The translations under genes and the position numbers were made by a program. DNA of 36,565 bases, from the NCBI GenBank assembly GCA_030037645.1, contig JASHQI010000169.1:1-36565 (forward strand). Reading direction: 5' to 3'. Shown piece after piece: positions 7,881 through 16,073 of the stretch; position 1 is the stretch's first letter; the number at the start of each line of letters is the position of its first letter. The notes under the pieces were generated by a model. The model ran no database searches, had not been told where the DNA came from, and was given only the letters and a program-made list of their open reading frames with translations. Source of the DNA: Xanthobacteraceae bacterium (lineage in GTDB: Bacteria > Pseudomonadota > Alphaproteobacteria > Rhizobiales > Xanthobacteraceae).

Positions 7881-8906
7881 TCATCGGCTAAAAATCTGGC
7901 GGGCGCGCTGTAGCACAGGCGGCGGCACGCTCAACGTTCGCTGCACCGCATCGAGCACTCGCTCGCCGGTGGCGACATCGAGATCGTCGGCACTAACTTT
8001 TTTCGCATCGTCGACAAATTCGGGATCCTTGGTCATCGCCAGGAAACCATCGCGCAAAGCCTTCGTTGTGGCCGGCGTCAGTCCCGGCGGTGCGAAGAAC
8101 GCGCGGCCGATAGCGCCGGTATTGGCATAGAGGCCGAGCAGTTGCTTCGCCTCAGGAGTCTCGCCCAGTTCGCCGAGTGCCGGGACGTTCGGCAAATCGG
8201 GCCGGCGCGACGGCTGATCCTGCAGAATGACCGTGATCTTATTGTCGCGCAGCCACTGCGCCTTGACGGCTTTCACCATCGACCAGTTGACGCCGGCGCC
8301 CTCGACCTCGCCACGCTCCATGGCGAGCATCGTCTCATTGGCCGCCTGGTAGCCGCCCACGATCTTGAATTTCGTGCCAAGGACCGCATTGAGCAGCATC
8401 GGCACGGCTTGGGATACGTTGCCGGTTCCGGTGCCGGCGACCGTGGCCACGAAACGCTTGGCGTCGTCAATCGAGTGCACCTTGGAGGTGTGCCACATGA
8501 TGTGGACGGCGTTGCCGGCAACAACGCGGCCGATCCAAGTGAACTTGGCGGCGTCGAACTGGACTGCGGGATTGCCGAGCGCCTGCTCGACCGCAAGCGT
8601 CTCGCTGACGATGCCGAGCGCGGTGCCGTCCTTGGGAGCGACGTTGTAGATGTAAGCGGCCGCCCGCAGCGAGCCGGCGCCCGGCATGTTCTCGGCGATC
8701 ACGGTGGGGTGGCCGGGCAGGTAAGCTCCGAGATGGCGCGCCACCAGCCTGCCGATCAGGTCGAATGTGCCGCCGGCGGGATTACCGATATAGATCGTGA
8801 TGGTCTTGCCGGCGAAATCGCCGTCCTGAGCGAAGGCCGGCGCGGCGGTGGCCCAGCCGAGCACGAATGCGGCCGCAACGATTCCGATCCGGCTCAAGGT
8901 AAACAT
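7881..8906 (-). CDS. Tripartite tricarboxylate (Bug-family) periplasmic receptor
   Basis: The 341-residue protein has a Sec-type signal peptide (MFTLSRIGIVAAAFVLGW, cleavage after AFA near residue 26) and a Bug/TctC binding fold. Diagnostic segments include ITIYIGNPAGGTFDLIGRLVARHL within about residues 35-58, NMPGAGS, and the late PPGLTPATTKALRDGF. These receptors bind carboxylates or aromatic acids for TctAB-type transporters, or act as orphan sensors. No TctA/TctB gene is in the window. The start at 8906 is chosen over the longer frame from 9008 because it places the signal peptide at the N-terminus. The gene is divergent from the molybdenum hydroxylase operon, with about 200 bases between, suggesting a linked substrate. 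Confidence 0.87.
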   Translation of the reverse strand: MFTLSRIGIVAAAFVLGWATAAPAFAQDGDFAGKTITIYIGNPAGGTFDLIGRLVARHLGAYLPGHPTVIAENMPGAGSLRAAAYIYNVAPKDGTALGIVSETLAVEQALGNPAVQFDAAKFTWIGRVVAGNAVHIMWHTSKVHSIDDAKRFVATVAGTGTGNVSQAVPMLLNAVLGTKFKIVGGYQAANETMLAMERGEVEGAGVNWSMVKAVKAQWLRDNKITVILQDQPSRRPDLPNVPALGELGETPEAKQLLGLYANTGAIGRAFFAPPGLTPATTKALRDGFLAMTKDPEFVDDAKKVSADDLDVATGERVLDAVQRTLSVPPPVLQRARQIFSR

Positions 8907-9108
8907 GCTCAAACGACGCAATGACGTTCTCACATTGCGATCACTACCATTGCCAAGAGCCAGCGTCCAAAATTTCGTATGCCTTACAGGCTCGACGCAG
9001 AGCCGCACGCGATGAAATACGGGTGACCCTGCCTTTACCTGCCGGACCGCCCTTGTTAGCTATGATCAACGCACTCGTTGCAAGAAACCGCTTGCCCAAG
9101 GTTTCGAT

Positions 9109-11505
9109 TTGCCGCCGCTGGTTGGAACGCCGATCCGTCGCAAGGAAGACCCTGCGCTTCTGTCCGGGCGCGGCCGGTATGCCGATGATCTGCCGACTCC
9201 GGCTGGCACTCTACATGGCCATGTGATCCGTTCGCCGCATCCGCACGCCGACATCGTGCGCATCGACGCACGCGATGCTCTGGCCAAGGATGGCGTCTGG
9301 GCCGTCATCACCGGCCAAGACCTTCGAAAAATCTCCGATCCGTTCCTCGTGGCGCTCAAGACGCCGGTGCATCAATGGTCGCTCGCCGTCGACCGCGTGC
9401 GCTACGTCGGTGAGCCGGTGGCGCTGGTTGTCGCCGAAAGCCGCTATCTCGCCGAAGATGCAGCCGAGCTGGTGCGGATCGAATACCGGCCGCTCGACGC
9501 GGTGATCGATGCGCAGGCGGCGCGCGTGCCCACGGCGCCGATCCTGCACCCCGAAGCCAAGACCAACGAGATTTCGGTGCGAAGATTCAGCTACGGCGAT
9601 ACCAAAAGCGCATTTGCACGCGCCGATGCCCGCGTCGCTTTGCGGACCACATTTCCGCGGCTGTCGTTCACGCCGATGGAATGCTACGTCGTTGTCGCGC
9701 AATATAACTCCGCGGAGGGCAGTTACGATGTGCTGGCCAATTTCCAGGGGCCGTTCAGCACTCATCCGGTGATGGCGCGGGCACTACGCGTGGGCGGCCC
9801 AAAGCTGCGGTTACGCATTCCGCCCGACAGTGGCGGCAGTTTCGGCATCAAGCTTTCGGTGTTTCCCTATGTAGTGCTGATCGCGCTCGCTGCGCGCATC
9901 ACCGGCCGTCCGGTAAAATGGGTCGAGGATCGCGCCGAGCATCTCCTCGCGGCGAGTTCCGGGCCCAACCGCATCACCGAAATCGAGGCGGCGGTGACAA
10001 GAGACGGCCGCATCCTCGCGCTGCGCCTCGATCAGCTCGAAGATTACGGCGCATTCCTGCGCGCGCCGATGCCGGGCCCGCTCTATCGCATGCACGGCGC
10101 CATTACCGGCGCCTACGACATCGCCAATGTCGATGTGATCAATCGCGTCGTGCTCACCAACAAAATGCCGGCGAGCCTGATCCGCGGCTTCGGCGGGCCG
10201 CAACTCTATATGGCGCTCGAACGGCTGGTGCAGCGCATTGCGATCGAACTCGATCTCGATCATCTTGACGTCATCAGGCGCAATCTGGTGCCGGCGCAGA
10301 AGATGCCCTACCGCGCCGCCGCCGGCGCGCTCTACGATTCGGGCGATTATCCGCGCGCCGTGGCCACTACGACCGACAGTGGCCGCCTTGACGATCTCAA
10401 GCGCCGGCGCGACGCCGCGCGAGCGAACGGCCGCAAATACGGTATCGGATTCGCCGCCGTGGTCGAGCCCGCCATGTCCAATATGGGCTATCTGTCGACG
10501 CTCCTGACGGCCGAGGCCCGCGACAGGGCCGGGCCGAAGAACGGCGCAGTGTCGATGGTGACGGTCAACATCGACCCGCTTGGCGCAGTATCGGTGACGG
10601 CGGATGTCACCGTGCAGGGCCAAGGCCACGAGACCGTGCTGGCGCAGATCGTCGCCGACCAGCTCGGCCTGAGGCCCGAGGACATCAATGTCGTGCTCGA
10701 AATGGATACGGCGAAGGATCAATGGTCGATCGCCGCCGGCACATATTCGTGCCGCTTTACTCCGGGCACGGCCGTGGCCGCCCATCTTGCGGCGAGCCGC
10801 ATGGCGGAGAAGCTCAAGGGCATCGGGGCCAAGCAGCTCAATATTCTTCCCGAAGACGTCGAGCTGGCGCAGGGCAAGATTCGCAGCCGCAGCAACCCCG
10901 ACAACGCGGCGCCGTTCGGCCGCATCGCCGGCACCTCACACTGGTCGCCGGTGATGCTGCCCGAAGGCATGGCGCCGGCACTCAGCGAGACCGCGCTATG
11001 GACGCCGCCCGAGCTCGAGCCGCCCACGCGCGACGACCGCATCAATACTTCGCTGACTTACGGCTTCGTGTTCGACATGTGCGGCGTCGAGATCGATCCG
11101 TTGACCTACCAGGTCCGCGTCGACCGCTATGTGTCGATGCACGATGCCGGCCGCATCCTCAATCCGATGATCGCCGACGGCCAGATGCGCGGCGCCTTTG
11201 CGCAAGGTATTGCCGCGGCGCTTTATGAGGAATTCAGCTATAGCGACGAAGGCGCGTTCTTGAGCGGAACCTTCGCCGATTATCTGATTCCGACGGTGAA
11301 TGAAATTCCGCCGGTTGAAATGCTTCATCAGGAGACGCCGTCGCCGCTTACGCCGCTTGGCGCCAAAGGCCTCGCCGAAGGCAATTGCATGAGCGTGCCG
11401 GCCTGCATCGCCAACGCCATCGCCGATGCGCTCGGTGTGGCGGACGTGCGGATTCCGGCGACGCCCCGGCGCATCCACGCGCTGATGGAAGGAAGCGGAC
11501 GATGA
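9109..11505 (+). CDS. Molybdenum hydroxylase large subunit (xanthine dehydrogenase/CoxL family), TTG start
   Basis: The 798-residue protein is the molybdopterin cytosine dinucleotide-type catalytic subunit of a three-part hydroxylase. It opens with the standard GTPIRRKEDPALLSGRGRY. Later landmarks are GGSFG (242-246), R359 in IRGFGGPQ, the cofactor loop VQGQGHET, and the catalytic glutamate E757 in GAKGLAEGN. The RGFGGPQ loop is of the xanthine-dehydrogenase/aldehyde-oxidase type rather than the AYRCSFR loop of CO dehydrogenase. The only usable start is TTG at 9109, with AAGG seven bases upstream; an in-frame stop lies at 9013-9015 with no ATG or GTG between. The stop overlaps the next ATG by four bases. 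Members of this family hydroxylate N-heteroaromatics, aldehydes or purines. Confidence 0.9.
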   Translation: MPPLVGTPIRRKEDPALLSGRGRYADDLPTPAGTLHGHVIRSPHPHADIVRIDARDALAKDGVWAVITGQDLRKISDPFLVALKTPVHQWSLAVDRVRYVGEPVALVVAESRYLAEDAAELVRIEYRPLDAVIDAQAARVPTAPILHPEAKTNEISVRRFSYGDTKSAFARADARVALRTTFPRLSFTPMECYVVVAQYNSAEGSYDVLANFQGPFSTHPVMARALRVGGPKLRLRIPPDSGGSFGIKLSVFPYVVLIALAARITGRPVKWVEDRAEHLLAASSGPNRITEIEAAVTRDGRILALRLDQLEDYGAFLRAPMPGPLYRMHGAITGAYDIANVDVINRVVLTNKMPASLIRGFGGPQLYMALERLVQRIAIELDLDHLDVIRRNLVPAQKMPYRAAAGALYDSGDYPRAVATTTDSGRLDDLKRRRDAARANGRKYGIGFAAVVEPAMSNMGYLSTLLTAEARDRAGPKNGAVSMVTVNIDPLGAVSVTADVTVQGQGHETVLAQIVADQLGLRPEDINVVLEMDTAKDQWSIAAGTYSCRFTPGTAVAAHLAASRMAEKLKGIGAKQLNILPEDVELAQGKIRSRSNPDNAAPFGRIAGTSHWSPVMLPEGMAPALSETALWTPPELEPPTRDDRINTSLTYGFVFDMCGVEIDPLTYQVRVDRYVSMHDAGRILNPMIADGQMRGAFAQGIAAALYEEFSYSDEGAFLSGTFADYLIPTVNEIPPVEMLHQETPSPLTPLGAKGLAEGNCMSVPACIANAIADALGVADVRIPATPRRIHALMEGSGR

Positions 11506-12329
11506 AACCGCGTCCGTTCGACTATGTCCGCCCCGAAATGGTGGATGAGGCGATCGCGGTGCTCGCCGAATACGGCGACGAAGCGCGGGTCCTGGCCGGC
11601 GGGCAGTCGTTGCTCGCTATGCTCAATCTGCGGCTCGCCGATCCGACAGTGCTGGTCGACATTTCGCGCATCGCCGCGCTCGATGAGATCGTCGATCACG
11701 GCGACACAATTGAGGTCGGCGCGGCGGTCACCCAAAGCCGCTTGCTGGCGTGGCCTCGCCTCGCCGAGAAACTGCCGCTGGTCGCCGCCGTCTTGCCGTT
11801 CGTCGGCCATTTCCAGACCCGCAACAAAGGGACCATTTGCGGCTCAGTGGCGCATGCCGATCCCTCCTCGGAGATTCCACTCGCGCTCGCCATCCTTGAC
11901 GGCAAGGTCGTATTGCGTTCGCAGCGCGGCACGCGGATGCTCGCTGCCGGCGCCTTCCAACAGGATATGCTGACAACAGCGCGCGCAAACGACGAGTTGA
12001 TCACAGCGGTCCACTTCCCTGTGCTGTCGGACCGCCGCGTCGCCTTCCGCGAAGTGGCGCGGCGGCATGGCGATTTCGCCATCGTCGCCGTGGCGGCGTT
12101 GATGGAAGGAAAAGGCGCGGTGCGGCTCGGCGTCGGCGGCCTATCGGGCAGACCGGAGGTGCGGTCCATCGCATCGACAAATGGCTCGGCGACGCGCGAT
12201 GCGGTGCAACAAATGGCGGCCGAGCTTGAGGGCTACGACGACCTGCACGCTTCGGCCGCCATGCGGCGTGATCTGTTGTGCCGACTCGCACCGGTCGTCA
12301 TCGACGAGGCGTTCCGATGCGCCGCATAG
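11502..12329 (+). CDS. Molybdenum hydroxylase FAD subunit (CoxM-like)
   Basis: This 275-residue protein is the FAD-binding middle subunit that passes electrons from the iron-sulfur subunit to the acceptor. It carries AGGQSLLAMLNLRLADP (FAD pyrophosphate loop, about residues 31-48) and the second FAD motif TRNKGTICGSVAHADPSSE (about 106-124). The CO-dehydrogenase flavoprotein C-terminal domain follows. The ATG at 11502 overlaps the large-subunit stop (ATGA), indicating translational coupling, so the longer open frame from 11385 is rejected. The order large-FAD-FeS differs from the classic coxMSL order. The tail overlaps the next gene by 13 bases. Confidence 0.9.
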   Translation: MKPRPFDYVRPEMVDEAIAVLAEYGDEARVLAGGQSLLAMLNLRLADPTVLVDISRIAALDEIVDHGDTIEVGAAVTQSRLLAWPRLAEKLPLVAAVLPFVGHFQTRNKGTICGSVAHADPSSEIPLALAILDGKVVLRSQRGTRMLAAGAFQQDMLTTARANDELITAVHFPVLSDRRVAFREVARRHGDFAIVAVAALMEGKGAVRLGVGGLSGRPEVRSIASTNGSATRDAVQQMAAELEGYDDLHASAAMRRDLLCRLAPVVIDEAFRCAA

Positions 12330-12814
12330 CGAAGGATGAGCGCACCCGGATCAGGCTCACGCTGAACGGCCGCGCGCGCTCGGCTGAAACCGAACCGCGC
12401 ACGTTGCTGAGCGACTTCCTACGCTATTCACTCGGCGCGACCGGCACCCATGTCGGTTGCGAGCACGGCGTATGCGGATGCTGCACGGTGCTCTTGGATG
12501 GCACAGCCGTACGCTCCTGCCTGACGCTTGCCGTGCAGGCGGAGGGACGCGACGTGCGCACCGTGGAATCGCTCGCGGCACCTGACGGCGCGCTCAATGC
12601 CTTGCAACAGGCATTTCAGAATCATCACGCCTTGCAATGCGGCTTCTGCACGCCTGGCATCCTCATGTCGTTTACCGATTATCTCAAGCGCAACCCGAAG
12701 CCATCGGAGGCCGATATCCGCGATGTTCTAAGCGGACATTTATGCCGCTGCACGGGCTATGCCGGCATCGTGTCGGCGCTGCTTGAGGCGGCAAACAGGA
12801 TCGAAAGCCGCTAA
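12317..12814 (+). CDS. Molybdenum hydroxylase [2Fe-2S] subunit (CoxS-like)
   Basis: The 165-residue protein carries both expected clusters. A plant-ferredoxin-type [2Fe-2S] site is formed by C48, C53, C56 and C68 in CEHGVCGCCTVLLDG...SC. The second, unique [2Fe-2S] site near the molybdenum centre is formed by C108/C111 (QCGFCTPG) and C143/C145 (LCRCTG). C55 occupies the position normally held by alanine in CGAC. It moves electrons from the molybdopterin to the FAD subunit. The ATG at 12317 lies inside the end of the FAD-subunit gene and is probably coupled to it. No XdhC/CoxD-type maturation gene follows, so maturation must be supplied from elsewhere. Confidence 0.93.
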   Translation: MRRIAKDERTRIRLTLNGRARSAETEPRTLLSDFLRYSLGATGTHVGCEHGVCGCCTVLLDGTAVRSCLTLAVQAEGRDVRTVESLAAPDGALNALQQAFQNHHALQCGFCTPGILMSFTDYLKRNPKPSEADIRDVLSGHLCRCTGYAGIVSALLEAANRIESR

Positions 12815-12828
12815 ACGCCTCGCGCGCC

Positions 12829-13521
12829 CTACTCCGCCGCCACCGCCACGTCGGCAACGAATTGCGAGACCCATACGTTCCGGCGCTTCAGATTGCGGCG
12901 ATAGAGCGTCTCGAATTCGCCTTGCGGAAATGAATGCGTCGAGGGTCGCTTGATGAGCGCCTCGGCCCAAGCCTTCAGCCGCGGAAATTTTTCGATGACG
13001 CCGAGCGGCCGGACGCGATTGAGAAAGAAATAGCGCTGCAAGAACGGCGCATAGGCGGCGTCGACGAGCGAATATTTGGCGCCGTTGAAGAACGGTCCGG
13101 CGCCCTGTTTCTCCAGTGCCCGTTCGAGCCGCTCGAACGCCACCGGAATCTTTTCAGCCGATGTCTTGTAGGATGCCTCATCGACCGCATAGCCGGTGGC
13201 CGTCACGGAGCTGGCGAAGGTCGGCACATAGTCGGTCCAGGCGCGGTTGATCGCGCGCAAGATGGGATCATCCGGATGCAGTCGCGGCGCGATCGTTTCG
13301 TCGAGATATTCGGCGATCGCGTTCGATTCGAACAGCGATACCTTTTCGTCGATGCGCAGCACCGGCACTTTCTTATGCGGCGAAATGGCGAGGAACCAGT
13401 CGGGACGATTATCCGGTTCGATGTGGCGGAACTCGAAGGCGACGTTCTTTTCGCGCAGTACAATCGCCGCGCGCTGCACCCACGGGCAGGTCTTGAAGCT
13501 TACCAGAAGATACTTTGCCAT
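12829..13521 (-). CDS. Glutathione S-transferase family protein
   Basis: The 230-residue protein has a thioredoxin-like N-terminal domain (1-80) with FKTCPWVQRA, so C12 heads the active-site helix, then KKVPVLRIDEKVSLFESNAIAEYLDE (VP-turn and the ESNAI glutathione contact) and an all-helical C-terminal domain. The CPW active site recalls glutaredoxin-like or omega-type GSTs, which favour thiol transfer or reductive cleavage over simple conjugation. GAGGA lies a few bases before the ATG at 13521, so the longer frame from 13749 is not used. It is convergent with the molybdenum hydroxylase operon, only 14 bases away. Role in catabolism, such as detoxifying quinone or epoxide intermediates, is inference. 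Confidence 0.87.
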   Translation of the reverse strand: MAKYLLVSFKTCPWVQRAAIVLREKNVAFEFRHIEPDNRPDWFLAISPHKKVPVLRIDEKVSLFESNAIAEYLDETIAPRLHPDDPILRAINRAWTDYVPTFASSVTATGYAVDEASYKTSAEKIPVAFERLERALEKQGAGPFFNGAKYSLVDAAYAPFLQRYFFLNRVRPLGVIEKFPRLKAWAEALIKRPSTHSFPQGEFETLYRRNLKRRNVWVSQFVADVAVAAE

Positions 13522-13835
13522 GATGTCCTCGTCGGCATGTCCGCGCCACCGCGCGCGATTTGGCCGGGATTCAACCCTTTTACGTAACGGAATACAAGTT
13601 GCTCCTTGCCCCATCCAGCGACGGGTTGAAACGGAGTTCGCTGCGCGCTCCGGTGTGATAACGTGCCGCCCGGGACCTGGTGTCCCGATTCCGAAATTCG
13701 CATGATTATACGACACGCTCGGTTGCGAACTTGGTTCTGTAGAACGCAATTAAAACTGCGAAGCAGCCATCTCCCGCGATCGCTGGCGTTGCGGCCTCGT
13801 GCCTGTGCCACAACCTCGTTCCGAGGAGGAAACTC
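13522..13835. other. Divergent intergenic region, no gene seen
   Basis: About 314 bases separate the minus-strand GST from the plus-strand hydrolase. Short frames here are extensions of the two flanking genes. Only the two ribosome binding sites are clear: GAGGA for the GST and AGGAGGA (13824-13830) for the hydrolase. Promoters for both must lie here, but I cannot define them with confidence. Confidence 0.6.
13824..13830 (+). promoter_or_regulatory. Strong Shine-Dalgarno for Tat-exported hydrolase
   Basis: AGGAGGA stands five bases before the ATG at 13836. It is one of the two best ribosome binding sites in the window and fixes the start of the hydrolase. Confidence 0.85.
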
Positions 13836-15215
13836 ATGGACCGTCGCACTTTCCTGCACTCCGGCTCGATCGCGGCCGCTGCCGGCGCCGCCATGGCAAG
13901 CATCACCGCACCAGCCGCTGCGACTGAGGCGGTGCAGGCGATACCATCGACCGCCCCCGGCAATCGCGATTGGTCGGACCGCAAACCTGTGGGCGCACCC
14001 ATCGTCAAGCGCTTCGATGAGCAACGTTGGCTGCTCGACAATGTCATCGAGGCCAACGGCGTCGATTGGGACCAGAGCCACACCGGCGTAGCCATCCGCT
14101 CGGGCGGACCGAGCGCCGTGCCGGACATGGACGAACTGCGCAAGCGGGTAAAGCGACTCGTCGATATCGGCCCAACCTTTGAAACTTTGGCCAGAAAACG
14201 CGAAGCGATGGCGAAGGACGCCGAACGCGCCGGCAACAAAACTGCAGCGCGCGACGATTACTATATCGCCTCGAGTTACTGGGCGTCAGCGATGTGGACG
14301 ATCGACGAGCTCAATCACAAGCTCATCATGCTCAACAACAAGAAGCGCGACAACTTCAACAGATACATGGCGCTTGCCGATCATCATATCGAGTGGGTCG
14401 AGTTTCCCTATCGCGGCAAGTCGTTGCCGGCGATCTTCCACCTGCCGCCGAACTTTCAGAGTGGCAACAAGGTGCCGGTGATCGTCGCGGTGTCCGGCAT
14501 GGACGGCTTCAAGGAGCGTTCGGTCGCGCTCTACAAGGACGGCTGGATGGAGCGCGGTTACGCGGTGCTGGCATTCGAGGGACCGGGCTATTGGGAGCCG
14601 CCACTGCGCGGCATCTATGTCGACGTGCCGGGCTGGGCAGAGTCCGCCAAGACCGTCGCCGATTGGCTCGCCAAGCGGCCGGAGATCGACGCCGACAAGA
14701 TCGGCATGACCGGCGTGAGCTTCGGCTCGTTCTTCACCGCGATCATGATGTCGGCGGATGCCCGCTACAAAGCCTGCGCCGTGGTCGGCACCTGCTATGA
14801 GCCAGGCGGGGAAACGATCTTCAATCAAGCCTCACCGACCTTCAAGAAACGTTTCATGTTCATGTCCGGAATCACCGACGAGCGCGAATTCGACGATTTC
14901 CGAAAGACCATCGACTGGAACGGCTACGCGCAGAGAATCAAAGGCGCCTATATCGTCGCCTGCGGGCAATACGATCAGCTTTGCCCGCTCGAAGCGACCG
15001 ACGCTTTCATGAAGGCGCTGGGCGGGCCCAAGCAGCTTCTCGTCTATGAAGGCGGCAACCATAGCATTGCGCTGACGACGGCCACCAAGAACGGTCCCGA
15101 GCCGCGCGAGTACCAGGCGCAATGGATGGCGGCGCGGCTCGCGGGTAAGCCGTTTCCCAGTGAGCGCTGGTTCATCGAGTCAAGCGGCAATGTCACGAAA
15201 CAGACGATAGCATAG
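13836..15215 (+). CDS. Tat-exported alpha/beta hydrolase (FrsA/dihydroxypseudooxynicotine hydrolase-like)
   Basis: The 459-residue protein opens with a twin-arginine signal (DRRTFLHSG, hydrophobic stretch 11-28, cleavage near AAA-TEA). A helical segment (about 95-185) precedes an alpha/beta hydrolase core. The nucleophile is S295 in GVSFG, the acid is probably D380 in GQYDQLCP, and the base is H409 in GGNHS. EGPGYWEPP at about 248-256 is typical of the FrsA/DUF1100-like branch, which includes 2,6-dihydroxypseudooxynicotine hydrolase, a C-C hydrolase of nicotine breakdown. Unlike that cytoplasmic enzyme, this one should be periplasmic. It lies near the molybdenum hydroxylase genes, as C-C hydrolases do in nicotine clusters, but no sequence evidence fixes its substrate. 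Confidence 0.8.
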   Translation: MDRRTFLHSGSIAAAAGAAMASITAPAAATEAVQAIPSTAPGNRDWSDRKPVGAPIVKRFDEQRWLLDNVIEANGVDWDQSHTGVAIRSGGPSAVPDMDELRKRVKRLVDIGPTFETLARKREAMAKDAERAGNKTAARDDYYIASSYWASAMWTIDELNHKLIMLNNKKRDNFNRYMALADHHIEWVEFPYRGKSLPAIFHLPPNFQSGNKVPVIVAVSGMDGFKERSVALYKDGWMERGYAVLAFEGPGYWEPPLRGIYVDVPGWAESAKTVADWLAKRPEIDADKIGMTGVSFGSFFTAIMMSADARYKACAVVGTCYEPGGETIFNQASPTFKKRFMFMSGITDEREFDDFRKTIDWNGYAQRIKGAYIVACGQYDQLCPLEATDAFMKALGGPKQLLVYEGGNHSIALTTATKNGPEPREYQAQWMAARLAGKPFPSERWFIESSGNVTKQTIA

Positions 15216-15520
15216 ACACCGCTCAACGCAGCACGTTCTGCGCCTGGCCGTGTCGCCGAAGATACATAGGGCCCATCGTGAGAAAATCATCGGTTTCGTC
15301 GGGTTGAAGCTGCGAAGCGGCGCGCTCCACCAGGGCGCGCCGCAGCAGTTTTCCAAAATCGAATCTATCGAATTCGACTCTGATCGTTAGAGGGCCGCGC
15401 TTCCAGCACGGCGCATCTCGCCTTTCGCATGGCGCGCGCCGGCAATTGCCTCCACTGGATGACCCGTGCATTCCCCCAGGCGATTTCGGCCGGGAATCAG
15501 TTGGGCGCTTGATTTATCGG
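15216..15520. other. Gap between hydrolase and tRNA-Thr, no firm gene
   Basis: The stretch holds one doubtful minus-strand reading frame at 15223-15471 and otherwise nothing I recognise. The hydrolase transcript and the tRNA transcript converge here, but I see no strong terminator hairpin. Confidence 0.5.
15223..15471 (-). CDS. Doubtful small hypothetical protein
   Basis: An 82-codon frame on the same strand as tRNA-Thr and directly downstream of it. The first third is Cys/Arg-rich and looks random; the last 50 residues (VEFDRFDFGKLLRRALVERA onward) look more protein-like and end in YLRRHGQAQNVLR. I recognise no family. It could be a short real gene starting internally, a remnant of a larger gene, or chance. 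It does not overlap another gene, which is the main reason for listing it. Confidence 0.25.
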   Translation of the reverse strand: MHGSSSGGNCRRAPCERRDAPCWKRGPLTIRVEFDRFDFGKLLRRALVERAASQLQPDETDDFLTMGPMYLRRHGQAQNVLR

Positions 15521-15595
15521 TGGTGCTGCCGGTCAGGATTGAACTGACGACCTCCCCCTTACCAAGGGGGTGCTCTACCACTGAGCTACGGCAGC
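15521..15595 (-). tRNA. tRNA-Thr (anticodon GGU), CCA encoded
   Basis: On the minus strand the gene reads GCTGCCGTAGCTCAGTGGTA and closes into a complete cloverleaf. The acceptor stem is GCTGCCG/CGGCAGC, the D arm contains AGCTCAGTGGTAGAGC, the anticodon stem is CCCCC/GGGGG around loop TTGGTAA giving GGU, and the T arm contains GTTCAATC. Discriminator A and an encoded CCA (15521-15523 on the plus strand) follow. It decodes ACC and ACU. No integrase or duplicated 3' end marks it as an attachment site. Confidence 0.97.
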
Positions 15596-15739
15596 GGCCG
15601 CGGACTGCAAATGCGCACACGAAAACATGCGAAAAAACGCGGCGATCCTTGCCATAGCGGGACCCTTGACGCAAGCGTGCAGCCGCGTCCGAGCGGGGCG
15701 TGGGTTGCGGCACATCGATGAGCATGCTTTGACAAGATC

Positions 15740-15955
15740 ATGATGATCGGTCGCGGCAAAGCGGAAAAATCGGCGGCGCGGAATGAACGGCTCTCCGCCG
15801 CGCTGCGCGAAAACCTCAAGCGTCGCAAGGCCCAAGCGCGCGGCCGAGCCAGCGTCCGTAAGCCTGCGGATGAAGCCCCGGCTGAACATGCGCAAGGTAA
15901 CGCGGACTCTCCCGACTTTCGCCGCAATCCAGGATCGAAGTCGGGTAAGGGTTAG
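15740..15955 (+). CDS. Small basic conserved protein upstream of murA
   Basis: A 71-residue, highly charged protein. Its core NERLSAALRENLKRRKAQARGR (about residues 15-36) resembles short uncharacterised proteins I associate with Rhizobiales genomes. A single amphipathic helix is likely from 8 to 40, followed by a disordered Pro/Gly/Ser-rich tail. There is no signal peptide or cysteine. Two adjacent in-frame ATGs (15740 and 15743) are possible starts. The function is unknown; nucleic-acid or ribosome association is conceivable from its charge. It sits between tRNA-Thr and murA, 118 bases before murA, and may share its transcript. Confidence 0.7.
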   Translation: MMIGRGKAEKSAARNERLSAALRENLKRRKAQARGRASVRKPADEAPAEHAQGNADSPDFRRNPGSKSGKG

Positions 15956-16073
15956 TGCGGGACGGACCGGTAACCTTTGACCGGCATGATGCGTTGAAGG
16001 TCTTGCAGGCGCGCCAACCGGGCGCATAAACCGGCTGTCGAACCGGCCCGGGACGGGCCGCGGGGGCAAAAGA

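Noticed and set aside
9811..10785. 324-residue open frame on the minus strand inside the large Mo subunit
   Set aside because: It is antisense to conserved molybdopterin-binding motifs and has shadow-like composition.
15521..15595. tRNA-Thr as an attachment site of an integrated element
   Set aside because: No integrase and no duplicated tRNA 3' end were noticed in the window, and murA directly beyond is a core gene.
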